A stretch of 64,000 nucleotides of DNA. Source: Glycomyces xiaoerkulensis. GTDB lineage: Bacteria; Actinomycetota; Actinomycetes; Mycobacteriales; Micromonosporaceae. Shown in pieces: positions 7,112 to 14,800 of this stretch. The notes beneath the pieces are model-generated. The model did no database searches. It saw only the letters and a list, made by a program, of their open reading frames with translations, and had not been told where the DNA came from. Position 1 is the stretch's first letter. Each line of letters begins with the position of its first letter. The DNA is taken from NCBI RefSeq assembly GCF_002798405.1, contig NZ_PGGV01000016.1:124001-188000 (forward strand). Direction: 5' to 3'. A program made the translations under genes and the position numbers.

Positions 7112-8597
7112 CCCCCGCACGGCGATCCGGTGGCGCGGGGCCCTCGCGTTGGGGTTGGCGGCGGCGTTCGGGCTGGTGGCGACCTCGTGGCCGCTGCTGG
7201 CCGCTCCGGGCGGCGCGCTGACCGAGACGACTTCGGGGCCTTGGCTGTTCGCGCTGCTGCTGCCGCTGGTGACCGCGGTGGTGCTGGTCCAGCTCGCCGA
7301 CGGGGGGATGGACGCCCGGGCGGTGGCGATGCTGGGCGTGCTGTCGGCGGTGGTGGCCGCGGTGCGGCCGTTCGGCGCCGGGGCGGCCGGAGTGGAGACG
7401 GTGTTCTTCCTGATCATCCTGGCCGGCCGGGTGTTCGGGCCCGGATTCGGCTTCATCCTGGGCAACACGGGCCTGTTCGCCTCGGCGCTGCTGACCGGCG
7501 GGGTGGGCCCGTGGATGCCGTACCAGATGTTCGCCGCGGCCTTCGTCGGTCTCGGCGCCGGGCTGCTGCCGGGGGCGGCGCCGTCGACCCGCCTCGGCCG
7601 GGCCGGGGAGCTGGCGATGCTCGCGGCGTTCGCGGTGGTCGCCTCGCTGGCCTTCGGCCTGCTGCTCAACCTGTCGTTCTGGCCGTTCGCGATCACCGAG
7701 GGGAACCTGGCGTACGTGCCGGGCGGCGGCGCCGGCGAGAACCTGCCGCGCCTGCTCGCCTACACCTTCGCGACCTCGCTCGGCTGGGACCTGGGGCGGG
7801 CGGTCACCACCGCCCTGCTGATCGTCCTGACCGGGCCGGTCCTGCTGCGGGTGCTGCGGCGCACCGCCCGCCGGGCCCAGTGGGTCTAATCGGTCGCCCG
7901 CCGTTCGCCCGCCGGACGCCTCGCCAAGGATCATCCGCCGCATACTCGGCGTGCCCTCGGTGGTCCAGACGGCGACCCGCTTGCGGATCCAAGTGGGGTC
8001 GGCGGCCTGGGCGAGCATGCAGGCGGCCAGGTCGGCACGGCTGGTGAAGACGCCGTCGGCGTGGTCCTCCCGAAGCCGGTATTCGCTCACCGCGTCGGTG
8101 TCGAAGAGCCCGGAGGGGCGCAGGACCGTCCAGTCCAGGCCGCTGTCGGCGAGGCGGCCTTCCAGGGCCCGCATGTCGTCGTAGGTGGTCTTCCCGATCG
8201 TCCGGGTGACCAGCGGTTGGAGGACGCGGTTGAGGAGGAGTCCGCCCTCGGCGTGGTGGTGCGGCTCCACCGCGCTGGAGGTCACCGCGACCACCCGGGC
8301 GATACCGTGCTCGCGCATCGCGGCGATGATGTTGGCGATGCCGGTGCTGTAGACCGTGATCGGTCGGCGGGTGAAGCCGACTCCGAGCGTCGAGAGCACG
8401 GCGTCGGCGCCGCAGGCGGCCTTCGCGACCGCCTCGGCGTCGTGGGCGTCGGCCTCGACGAGGTCGAGTCGGCGGTGCTCGACGGGGAACGAGTCGGGGT
8501 TCCGCGTCACCGCCGCCACGTGGTGGCCGGCGTCGAGCGCCTGCCGGGTGAGCCGGCGGCCGGTACCGCCGTTCGCGCCGAAGATGACCAGTCTCAT
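7041..8597 (-). CDS. NAD(P)H-binding SDR (NmrA-like) with abnormal 3' extension
   Basis: The first 230 or so residues (8597 down to about 7900) form a complete atypical SDR: FGANGGTGRRLTRQAL is the dinucleotide-binding glycine motif, and the fold ends with VLRPSGLFDTDA and an RKRVAVWTTEGTPSMRRM segment. NmrA-like homologues normally stop here at 210-230 residues. In this sequence the frame stays open to 7041, running antisense through the whole S-component gene into the ATPase gene. The last 290 residues have low-complexity, antisense-like composition. A single frameshift near 7900 would reach a TAG at 7886-7888. The true end is therefore doubtful; the coordinates give the literal open frame. 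Confidence 0.5.
   Translation of the reverse strand: MRLVIFGANGGTGRRLTRQALDAGHHVAAVTRNPDSFPVEHRRLDLVEADAHDAEAVAKAACGADAVLSTLGVGFTRRPITVYSTGIANIIAAMREHGIARVVAVTSSAVEPHHHAEGGLLLNRVLQPLVTRTIGKTTYDDMRALEGRLADSGLDWTVLRPSGLFDTDAVSEYRLREDHADGVFTSRADLAACMLAQAADPTWIRKRVAVWTTEGTPSMRRMILGEASGGRTAGDRLDPLGPAGGAPQHPQQDRPGQDDQQGGGDRPPQVPAERGREGVGEQARQVLAGAAARHVRQVPLGDRERPERQVEQQAEGQRGDHRERREHRQLPGPAEAGRRRRPRQQPGAETDEGRGEHLVRHPRAHPAGQQRRGEQARVAQDEAESGPEHPAGQDDQEEHRLHSGRPGAERPHRGHHRRQHAQHRHRPGVHPPVGELDQHHRGHQRQQQREQPRPRSRLGQRAARSGQQRPRGRHQPERRRQPQREGPAPPDRRAGASRARHRRPPAPPRPRRPSTGRG
7095..7889 (+). CDS. ECF transporter S component (predicted corrinoid-related)
   Basis: Product of 264 residues, mostly hydrophobic, with about six membrane segments and a long loop between the last two. 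It begins inside the end of the ATPase gene and closes the five-gene riboswitch operon. S components bind the substrate and toggle in the membrane; they diverge strongly in sequence and are recognised mainly by context, as here. Comparative genomics has predicted B12-riboswitch-controlled ECF systems in Actinobacteria (the group called CbrTUV). Membership cannot be verified from the sequence alone. Its gene is overlapped by an unusually long antisense frame of the next gene. Confidence 0.75.
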   Translation: MASPASPRTAIRWRGALALGLAAAFGLVATSWPLLAAPGGALTETTSGPWLFALLLPLVTAVVLVQLADGGMDARAVAMLGVLSAVVAAVRPFGAGAAGVETVFFLIILAGRVFGPGFGFILGNTGLFASALLTGGVGPWMPYQMFAAAFVGLGAGLLPGAAPSTRLGRAGELAMLAAFAVVASLAFGLLLNLSFWPFAITEGNLAYVPGGGAGENLPRLLAYTFATSLGWDLGRAVTTALLIVLTGPVLLRVLRRTARRAQWV

Positions 8598-8700
8598 TGG
8601 TGCGGGCCTCTCTGTCCGGGGCGCGGCTCTCGCGCCCGTCATCGATTGAGAGTCCTGCGGGGCCGCGAGTGTGACATCGCTCCGGACCGGCGCCGCACGG

Positions 8701-9609
8701 TCAGGCGGGTGCGGCGACGGCCGCCAGGGCCTGCCGGAGCCGTTCCAGGTCGTGCGGCGGCGATTCGACCAGTGGGAGGCGCACCGTCGCGTGCGGGATG
8801 ATTCCGAGCTCGGCCAGCGCCGCCTTGGACGTGACGGCCCCCTGCGAGGTGCGCATGACGGCGTCCACCAAGGGGAGCAGTGAGCGTTGGATCGCCTTCG
8901 CCGAGGCGAGGTCGCCGCCGCGCACCGCTCGGATGAGTTCGGCGTTGCGGTCGGCGGCGACGTTGCCGACGACGCTGAGCACGCCGGTGGCCCCGCACGC
9001 GAGGTAGGCCAGGTTGAGTTCGTCGATACCGCAGTAGTAGGCCAGCGGTGTGCCGGACATGACCGACATCGCTTCGAACAGGTCGCCCTTGGCGTCCTTG
9101 ACCGCCCGGATGCGGGGATGTGCGGAGAGCTCCATCAGCGTGGGCGCCTCCATCGCGATGCCGGTGCGCGCGGGGACGTCGTAAAGCATGACGGGCAGCT
9201 CGGTCGCGTCGGCCACCGCCGAGCAGTGGGCGACCACGCCGCGTTGCGGCGGTCGGGAGTAGTAGGGGCAGGACAGCAGCAGCGCGTCCGCCCCGGCGGC
9301 TTCGGCAGCGCGGGCACGCCGGACGCCGGCGGCCGTGTCGGCGGTGGCGATGCCGGCGACCACCCGGGCCCGTCCCTGCGACCGGCCCGCGACGGCGCCG
9401 ACGAGCTTGGCGGCCTCGGCTTCGGTCAGGGTGGGCGACTCGCCGGTGGTCGCGCCGACGGCGATGCCGTCGCATCCGGTCGCCAGCAGGTGGTCGACGA
9501 GGTCGGCGAGCCCGGGTTCATCGATGGCGCCGCCGGGGCGCATCGGCGTCACCACGGCGACGAGGTTGGAGCCGAAGAGCAGGTCGGCCGGGTGCTGCGG
9601 GTGGGTCAT
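8701..9609 (-). CDS. dapA: 4-hydroxy-tetrahydrodipicolinate synthase family aldolase (DapA-like)
   Basis: Product of 302 residues, usual DapA length, TIM-barrel class I aldolase. Key residues are in place: GATTGE (Thr54-Thr55), Tyr143 in LYDVPARTG, and the Schiff-base lysine Lys171 in VKDAKGD. The expected reaction is condensation of pyruvate with aspartate semialdehyde in lysine and diaminopimelate synthesis. It is divergent from a LysR regulator with only 72 nt between them, an arrangement more typical of a regulated paralogue than of a housekeeping gene. Another pyruvate aldolase (for example N-acetylneuraminate lyase-like) cannot be excluded. Confidence 0.85.
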   Translation of the reverse strand: MTHPQHPADLLFGSNLVAVVTPMRPGGAIDEPGLADLVDHLLATGCDGIAVGATTGESPTLTEAEAAKLVGAVAGRSQGRARVVAGIATADTAAGVRRARAAEAAGADALLLSCPYYSRPPQRGVVAHCSAVADATELPVMLYDVPARTGIAMEAPTLMELSAHPRIRAVKDAKGDLFEAMSVMSGTPLAYYCGIDELNLAYLACGATGVLSVVGNVAADRNAELIRAVRGGDLASAKAIQRSLLPLVDAVMRTSQGAVTSKAALAELGIIPHATVRLPLVESPPHDLERLRQALAAVAAPA

Positions 9610-9681
9610 GGCTTGATCCTGCCACCGTTGACAGGTGCGGTCCAGCGAAGCTTTCTTGCCGATATTGCGTAGCATGGCTTC

Positions 9682-10572
9682 ATGATCGACGTCGGGGCGC
9701 TGCAGGCGCTGCGGTCGGTGGCCTCGCTCGGGACCCTGGCTCGGGCCGCCGATGAACTCGGGTTCACCGCCTCGGCGGTGTCGCAGCAGATCAAGCGGCT
9801 GGAACGCCAGGTCGGGGTGCCCGTGCTGGCGGCGGCCGGGCGCGGGGTGGTGCTCACTCCGGCCGGGCGGGCCATCGTCGACTCGGCGCCCGGCGTGTTC
9901 CAGGCCTTGGAACGCTGCACCGAAGCGGCCAGATCGGTCTCGGAGGGCGCCCCGCGCGGCCTCCTCCGGGTGGTCGCCTTCTCGACCGGCATCCGCGGAC
10001 TGCTCTCCCCGGTGATGCCGCGACTGTCGGCCCGGTGCCCCGACCTGCGGGTGAACCTCACCGAGCAGGACCCCGACCAGGCGATTCACAGCGTCGAGTC
10101 CGGCATCGCCGACCTCGCGCTCGTCCACGACGCCGACGGACTGCCGGCCCCGCTGCCGGCATCGCTGACCGGGCGCCGGGTGCACACCGACGTCGGTGAC
10201 CTCGTCGTGCATCGCACGCATCCGCTCGCGCGGCGCGACCCGCCACTGGCGAAGGCCGACCTGGCCGGCCGCACGTGGGTGACCAGCCCGCCCGGCACGG
10301 TGTGCCACCAGTGGTTCCGGCGGCTGCTCGCCGACGTGCCCGAAGACCCCGACGTCCGCCACCTGGTCGACGACTTCTCCACCCAGTTGTCGCTGATCGC
10401 CTCGGGCGACGTGGTCGCCCTGATCCCCCGCCTCGCCCGCCCGCCTCTGAAGGAGGGACTCGTGGTCCGGCCGCTACGGCGGCCGCCGCGACGCGAGGTG
10501 CACGCGGCGTGGCGGCGCAGCGCCGACGCCAGCCCGGCGATCAGAGCCGTGCTCGCGGAGCTGGGCGTTTAG
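9682..10572 (+). CDS. LysR family transcriptional regulator
   Basis: Product of 296 residues. The N-terminal winged helix includes RAADELGFTASAVSQQIKRL (about residues 17-36), and the rest is a periplasmic-binding-protein-like effector domain (about 90-290), the standard LysR layout. It is divergent from the dapA-like gene and probably controls it, perhaps in response to a pathway metabolite. The ATG at 9682 gives the canonical N-terminus; an upstream ATG at 9674 is out of frame. No clear T-N11-A site could be fixed in the short intergenic region. Confidence 0.88.
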   Translation: MIDVGALQALRSVASLGTLARAADELGFTASAVSQQIKRLERQVGVPVLAAAGRGVVLTPAGRAIVDSAPGVFQALERCTEAARSVSEGAPRGLLRVVAFSTGIRGLLSPVMPRLSARCPDLRVNLTEQDPDQAIHSVESGIADLALVHDADGLPAPLPASLTGRRVHTDVGDLVVHRTHPLARRDPPLAKADLAGRTWVTSPPGTVCHQWFRRLLADVPEDPDVRHLVDDFSTQLSLIASGDVVALIPRLARPPLKEGLVVRPLRRPPRREVHAAWRRSADASPAIRAVLAELGV

Positions 10573-10582
10573 GTCGCCAGCT

Positions 10583-11716
10583 TCAGCGCCGGTAGAGCGG
10601 GTTGGCTCCGGGCGGCTCCTCTTCGGCCGAGACCGGGCCGGGAGCGGTGCCTCGGCCGAACGGCGACCCGCCCAGTTTCTCGCGGCCGTGGTCGGAGAGC
10701 CAGTTCTCCAGATCGGGGCCGGCCGGCACCACCTGGGTGGGGTTGATGTCCTCGTGGACGACGTAGTAGTGGCGCTTGATCTGGTCGAAGTCGGCGGTGT
10801 CGCCGAAGCCGGGGGTCTGGAACAGGTCCCGCGCGTAGGCCCACAGGTTCGGCATCTCGGTGAGCTTGTTGCGGTTGCATTTGAAGTGCCCGTGGTAGAC
10901 CGGGTCGAACCGCAGCAGCGTGGTGAACAGGCGGACGTCGGCCTCGGTGATGTGGTCGCCCATGAGGTACCGGCGGTCGGCGAGCCGCTCCTCGAGCAGG
11001 TCGAGCGCTCCGAAGAGCCGTTTGTAGGCGAGGTCGTAGGCGCGTTGGGATCCGGAGAAGCCCGCGCGGTACACGCCGTTGTTGACCTCGTGGTAGATCC
11101 GCTCGATCACCGGGAGCATGTCGTCGATCAGCTCGGACGGGATCAGGTTCGGCGCGCCTTCCCGGTGGTGGGCGGCCCATTGGGTGGAGAAGTCGAAGGT
11201 GAGCTGCGGGTAGTTGTTGGTGACCACGCCGCCGGAGGGGATGTCCACCAGGGCGGGCACGGTGATGCCCCGCGGGTAGTCGGGGAAGCGCTTGAAGTAG
11301 TTCTCCTGCAGCCGCTCGGTGCCGAGCACGGGGTCGCGGCCGTCGACGCTGAGGTCGAACGTCCAGGAGCGGACGTCGTGGGTCGGGCCCGGGGTGGCCA
11401 GAGAGATGACGTCCTCGAGTCCGAGCAGGCGGCGGATGATGATCGAGCGGTGCGCCCAGGGGCAGGCCCGCGCGGCCGCGAGCCGGTACCGGCCCGGCTC
11501 GACCGGCCAGGCTTGTGCGCCCTCGGTGAGGCCGGTGATCCTGGGGTCGCCGATCTTGGAGGAGGCTTCCGCCGGCGCGGCACGGGCGGCCTCGACGTCG
11601 GCCACGACGCGATCCTCGATGTAGTTGGTGTCCCTGGTGAATTCCTCGCCGGTGACGTATGCGCCCTTTGTGGAGTGCTCGGTTGCCGCGGTCTGCTGTG
11701 CCTGGTCCGGTGCCAT
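10583..11716 (-). CDS. Glutathionyl-hydroquinone reductase-like glutathione S-transferase
   Basis: Product of 377 residues. CPWAHR places the catalytic cysteine at residue 85, the hallmark of the Xi-class GST family (YqjG/ECM4), which reduces thiol-conjugated hydroquinones. The thioredoxin-like domain is followed by a helical domain with NGVYRAGFSGSQ and YLMGDHITEADVRLF. Actinomycetes generally use mycothiol rather than glutathione, so the physiological thiol may differ. The last 30 residues are a Gly/Pro-rich tail beyond the usual end. It converges on the LysR gene with a 10-nt gap. Confidence 0.85.
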   Translation of the reverse strand: MAPDQAQQTAATEHSTKGAYVTGEEFTRDTNYIEDRVVADVEAARAAPAEASSKIGDPRITGLTEGAQAWPVEPGRYRLAAARACPWAHRSIIIRRLLGLEDVISLATPGPTHDVRSWTFDLSVDGRDPVLGTERLQENYFKRFPDYPRGITVPALVDIPSGGVVTNNYPQLTFDFSTQWAAHHREGAPNLIPSELIDDMLPVIERIYHEVNNGVYRAGFSGSQRAYDLAYKRLFGALDLLEERLADRRYLMGDHITEADVRLFTTLLRFDPVYHGHFKCNRNKLTEMPNLWAYARDLFQTPGFGDTADFDQIKRHYYVVHEDINPTQVVPAGPDLENWLSDHGREKLGGSPFGRGTAPGPVSAEEEPPGANPLYRR

Positions 11717-11862
11717 GGGTTCAGCCTACGCACTTCCGGTGTCCGCGCGTCGGCGAGAAGAGGCAATGTCCCGCTTGAGCCGGGGCGGACGCACCGGCCG
11801 CGCACCGACCCGGCGGATACCTGAGGCGGGCCGCTCGACATTCATCGCCAATTCGGGATACC

Positions 11863-11878
11863 ATCGCCATATGGCGAT
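11863..11878. promoter_or_regulatory. Candidate operator: 16-bp perfect palindrome across the metal-sensor start codon
   Basis: ATCGCCAT directly abutting ATGGCGAT; the second half begins with the ATG of the ArsR/CmtR-like gene. A TACCAT hexamer about 7 nt upstream of the ATG is compatible with a -10 element and a leaderless transcript. Bound repressor would then cover the transcription start. Symmetry is observed; binding is inferred. Confidence 0.6.
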
Positions 11879-12254
11879 TGATTCTGTGCGGTGCATGACC
11901 ACCGAGATCGAGGCGGGCGTGGCCCCCGCAGCGGCACTGTTCCATTCCCTGTCCGACGAGACCCGGCTGCGGATCGTGCAGCGCCTGGCCTGCGGCGAGG
12001 CCCGCGTGGTCGACCTGACCGGCGAGCTCGGCCTGGCCCAGTCGACGGTCTCGAAGCACCTGGCCTGCCTGCGGGACTGCGGCCTGGTCGACTACCGCAG
12101 CGAAGGGCGCCAGTCCTTCTACGCGCTGTCGCGCCCCGAACTGATCGACCTGCTCGAGACGGCCGAGCAGGTCCTGGCCGCCACCGGTCGCGCCGTGGCC
12201 CTGTGCCCGACCTACGGCACCGCGGCCGCCGAGACCGCCGGAGCCGAGCGGTGA
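11871..12254 (+). CDS. ArsR/SmtB family metal sensor, CmtR-like
   Basis: Product of 127 residues with an ArsR winged helix (LAQSTVSKHLACLRDCGLVD). The spacing CLRDC (Cys66 and Cys70) and a further cysteine in the C-terminal region (Cys112) match the Cys57/Cys61/Cys102 ligand set of mycobacterial CmtR, a Cd(II)/Pb(II) sensor. An extra cysteine (Cys8) sits near the start. Metal binding should release DNA and induce the next gene, a cation efflux pump that overlaps by 4 nt. The start at 11871 lies inside a perfect palindrome that is probably its own operator. Confidence 0.85.
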   Translation: MAIDSVRCMTTEIEAGVAPAAALFHSLSDETRLRIVQRLACGEARVVDLTGELGLAQSTVSKHLACLRDCGLVDYRSEGRQSFYALSRPELIDLLETAEQVLAATGRAVALCPTYGTAAAETAGAER

Positions 12255-12940
12255 GCGCGGCCGGTCTGACCGCGGAGCGGCGCGCCACGCTGAACCGGCG
12301 CAGCCTGCACCTGGGCTACGCCACCGCCGGCTACAACCTCCTCGAGGGAATCGTCGCCGTGGCCGCCGGTGCCGCGGCCTCCTCCACCGCGCTCATCGGC
12401 TTCGGCCTGGACTCCTTCATCGAGGTCTCCTCGGCCCTGGTGGTGATCTGGCAGTTCCGCTCCCGCCTTCCCGAGTCCCGAGAGCGCCTGGCGCTGAAGC
12501 TGATCGCGGCCTCGTTCTTCGCCCTGGCCGCCTGGATCAGCGTCGACGCCGTCCGCTCCCTGCTGGGGCAGGGCGAGGCCGAGCCCTCCCCGGTCGGAAT
12601 CGGGATCGCCGCGGTCTCGGTGGTCGTGATGCCCGCCCTGGTCTGGGCCAAGCGCCGCACCGGCCGCGAGCTCGGCTCGGCCACGGTCGTGGCCGACTCC
12701 ACCCAGACGCTGCTGTGCACCTACCTCTCCGCCGTCCTGCTGGCCGGCCTGGTGCTGAACGCGACGCTGGGATGGTCCTGGGCCGACCCCATCGCGGCGC
12801 TGGTGATCGCCGCCGTCGCCTTCCGCGAGGGCGTCGAAGCCTGGCGGGGCGAACACTGCGACGACTGCGCGATCCCGGCCGACCATGTAGCCGAGGCCGA
12901 CGACTGCTGCGGCGAGACTGCGGACGACCACCGGCCGTGA
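12251..12940 (+). CDS. Cation diffusion facilitator family metal efflux transporter
   Basis: Product of 229 residues with about six membrane helices and no long cytoplasmic domain, so a short CDF. GFGLDSFIEV in helix 2 and VADSTQTLLC in helix 5 carry the acidic metal-site positions of the family. The C-terminus ends in a Cys/His/Asp-rich tail (HCDDC, later DDCCGE), a plausible metal-collecting segment. Its GTG start overlaps the stop of the CmtR-like sensor, so the pair forms a metal-responsive efflux unit. The likely substrates are Cd, Pb or Zn, judged from the sensor. Confidence 0.85.
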   Translation: MSAAGLTAERRATLNRRSLHLGYATAGYNLLEGIVAVAAGAAASSTALIGFGLDSFIEVSSALVVIWQFRSRLPESRERLALKLIAASFFALAAWISVDAVRSLLGQGEAEPSPVGIGIAAVSVVVMPALVWAKRRTGRELGSATVVADSTQTLLCTYLSAVLLAGLVLNATLGWSWADPIAALVIAAVAFREGVEAWRGEHCDDCAIPADHVAEADDCCGETADDHRP

Positions 12941-12991
12941 CCGAGCGGAAGGGGCACGTGGCGGTCGCGGTAGCACTGGGACGATCAGGTG

Positions 12992-13390
12992 ATGAAGATT
13001 CGCTACTCGGCCCGGATCACGGTGGTCGTCACCGGAACGATCACCGTTCTGATCCTTGCATACGGCCTGCTGTACGAAAGGGAAGCGGTCGGCCCGCGCG
13101 AGGTCCTCAATGCCCTCCTGTTCATGACCGGCGTGGGCGTCGTCGTGCATCTACCGATGCTGATCTTCTCAATCGGGACCGTGGAGGAGCGGCGCATCGT
13201 GCTCAAGACCCAGTGGCCGAAGATCTACAACGAATACGTGCTCCGCGACGGCGAGCGGTTCGTCATCTCGAAGCGCCGAGTCCACCTGGAACGGGGCGAC
13301 GGAACCCTGGTACCGACGACGCTGCGCGAATGGCTCATAGCCCGGCGAGACTGGCGCCGGATCGCGCGCATGTTCCCGACGATCGACTGA
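12992..13390 (+). CDS. Small membrane protein of unknown function
   Basis: Product of 132 residues (ATG at 12992; an in-frame GTG immediately before it is also possible). Two hydrophobic segments (about residues 8-27 and 40-60) precede a basic, charged cytoplasmic tail with many Arg and Trp residues. No family recognised. It sits alone downstream of the metal efflux pair with a 51-nt gap and no clear ribosome site, so co-regulation is uncertain. Confidence 0.6.
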   Translation: MKIRYSARITVVVTGTITVLILAYGLLYEREAVGPREVLNALLFMTGVGVVVHLPMLIFSIGTVEERRIVLKTQWPKIYNEYVLRDGERFVISKRRVHLERGDGTLVPTTLREWLIARRDWRRIARMFPTID

Positions 13391-13396
13391 GGATCC

Positions 13397-13660
13397 CTAC
13401 TCTGAGGAGCCTAAGCGTTCCACAGCGCTGAGAAGTCCGGCGAAGTCGGCCGCCCCCAGGTCGAAGACCGGGGACTCGTGGCCAAGCTTGCTATCGCGGA
13501 CCTGGAACGCCCCGCCGCTGGTACGGGCCTCGACGCAGTTGTTGGAGTTCGTGCCACTGCTGCGGGTGCTCTTGCGCCAGGTCTGACGGCATTCGACGCA
13601 GTTGGGGTCATTGGTTCCGCTGCTGCGGGTGCTCTTACGCCAAGCGGTCGCGCTCTGCAT
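13397..13660 (-). CDS. DUF397 protein with duplicated N-terminal motif
   Basis: Product of 87 residues. DUF397 proteins are small actinomycete proteins usually paired with a DUF5753 helix-turn-helix regulator (Scr1-type antitoxin-like family), exactly as found here. The conserved opening WRKSTRSSGTN-NCVE occurs twice, offset by 21 residues, followed by the usual VRDSK and DFAGLLSAV ends. Single-copy members are about 60 residues, so the second copy explains the excess length. The start overlaps the end of the regulator gene by 26 nt, implying coupled expression. Biochemical role unknown; some pairs affect development or antibiotic production in Streptomyces. Confidence 0.8.
   Translation of the reverse strand: MQSATAWRKSTRSSGTNDPNCVECRQTWRKSTRSSGTNSNNCVEARTSGGAFQVRDSKLGHESPVFDLGAADFAGLLSAVERLGSSE
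13531..13642. repeat. 63-bp in-frame tandem duplication inside the DUF397 gene
   Basis: Two units of about 49 alignable bases begin at 13531 and 13594 (period 63 bp, 21 codons). Both start with CGACGCAGTT and end with CTGCTGCGGGTGCTCTT-CGCCA. The DNA copies are nearly identical at their ends but differ in the middle, so the duplication looks fairly recent but has begun to diverge. Confidence 0.8.
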
Positions 13661-14468
13661 CGAGAAACTCCTCCAGTGGTGTCGCACGAGCCCAGTTCGG
13701 CTTTATCGGCTCATGGTACAGCTTCACCCGCTTCGATTCCTCGACGCACCAACTACGGTCGCGGACCTCCGTATAGACAAAGCCCGGCCCTGCGGTGGTC
13801 TTGCCATCCGGTAGGAACAGCTCATATCCGCTACCGAGCGTATTGGGACCGGCCATAACTCGGATATCCCATCCAGGCCAGGTATTGCACTCCTTGAGGT
13901 GGTCTAGTTGCTGGCGGCGAGAACTGGGAGTCAACGCGCTCAACCATAGAAAGGCTGACGCTCCAATGATGATGGCCAGTTCATAGTCGTCTGCACGGCT
14001 CCGGATTCCCTTGGCCCGACGCTGTTTGAAATCCCAACTGCGCTCGGCTACTTCGTCGCTGTTCCCGTCCAGCGGCTGCAGGACATCAAAATGGAAACTC
14101 CGCGTCTGAACGATCCCAGGGAAGATGCCGGGCCACCACTTGAAGAGATACCGATAGTGCAGCTCGCCCTTGCCCAGCATGAGCATGTTGAAGCGCGGAT
14201 CCGCCTCCATGATCTTCAGGTCCGCCTTCTTGTTGCGGACGACCTGCTGCATGTACAGCATCGCCTCCTCGTCGCCGTTGCCGAAGTGGGCGAAGAACTC
14301 GCGGACGTCGCCGACCGAGGGCTGTCCGGATCCCTTCCTCCAGTTGACGATCGTCTGGGTGGAGTACCCCAGCAGCTCGGCGACCTCGGCCTCCGTGGCT
14401 CCGGCCGCATGCATCCGGTCGATGAGTTCTGCGATGACGTACCACTCCGAGAGCGACCTACGCGCCAT
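13635..14468 (-). CDS. DUF5753-type helix-turn-helix regulator (Scr1 antitoxin-like family)
   Basis: Product of 277 residues. An N-terminal helix-turn-helix (ATEAEVAELLGYSTQTIVNW, about residues 20-39) is followed by the long DUF5753 domain with LLGKGELHYRYL-like and FPGIVQTRSFHFDVL segments. Partner gene DUF397 follows with overlap. I chose ATG 14466-14468, which places the HTH at the usual distance. These regulators are numerous in actinomycetes and are thought to respond to cell state together with their DUF397 partner. The HTH is somewhat atypical: it begins without the usual R-x-L-G-x-x-L-R lead. Confidence 0.8.
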   Translation of the reverse strand: MARRSLSEWYVIAELIDRMHAAGATEAEVAELLGYSTQTIVNWRKGSGQPSVGDVREFFAHFGNGDEEAMLYMQQVVRNKKADLKIMEADPRFNMLMLGKGELHYRYLFKWWPGIFPGIVQTRSFHFDVLQPLDGNSDEVAERSWDFKQRRAKGIRSRADDYELAIIIGASAFLWLSALTPSSRRQQLDHLKECNTWPGWDIRVMAGPNTLGSGYELFLPDGKTTAGPGFVYTEVRDRSWCVEESKRVKLYHEPIKPNWARATPLEEFLDAERDRLA

Positions 14469-14800
14469 GAGATGAACCCCGCATTCGGTGGGAATGACAC
14501 TGATAGCCATCCATGATGGCATGCGTCCTCGAACTGGATAACCCCCACTGGGAATGGCCTCAAAGGATTTGGCCAAAATTTTTGGACCAGTCTCTTGGAA
14601 GGCCCTCTCCCTCAATGAACTAGGAAGCCGTGTCCCCTTGCCACCTGGGGAAACGACGCATAGATTGAAGTCGTCGCGGGTACGCCAGGGACTCGCGACA
14701 GGTGGGGAAATGTCCGGGAGTCCGCGACCTCCCGATCTACTCGCGGCTCCCGGACGCCAACCGTGCACGAAGAAGACGAGAATCCTTATTGGAGGCAGTG
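14469..14800. other. Intergenic region between the DUF5753 regulator and the next gene
   Basis: 332 nt without a supported gene. It is relatively AT-rich and should hold the two divergent promoters. GCCAT-CCATG-ATGGC at 14506-14520 is a small inverted repeat 38 nt upstream of the regulator start and could be its operator. GGGAATG occurs near 14490 and near 14552. Nothing else stands out. Confidence 0.4.

Noticed and set aside
5279-7696. An 805-residue minus-strand open frame opposite the ECF genes
   Set aside because: Low-complexity Arg/Gly/Gln sequence, no domain, and the plus strand has two complete ABC domains.
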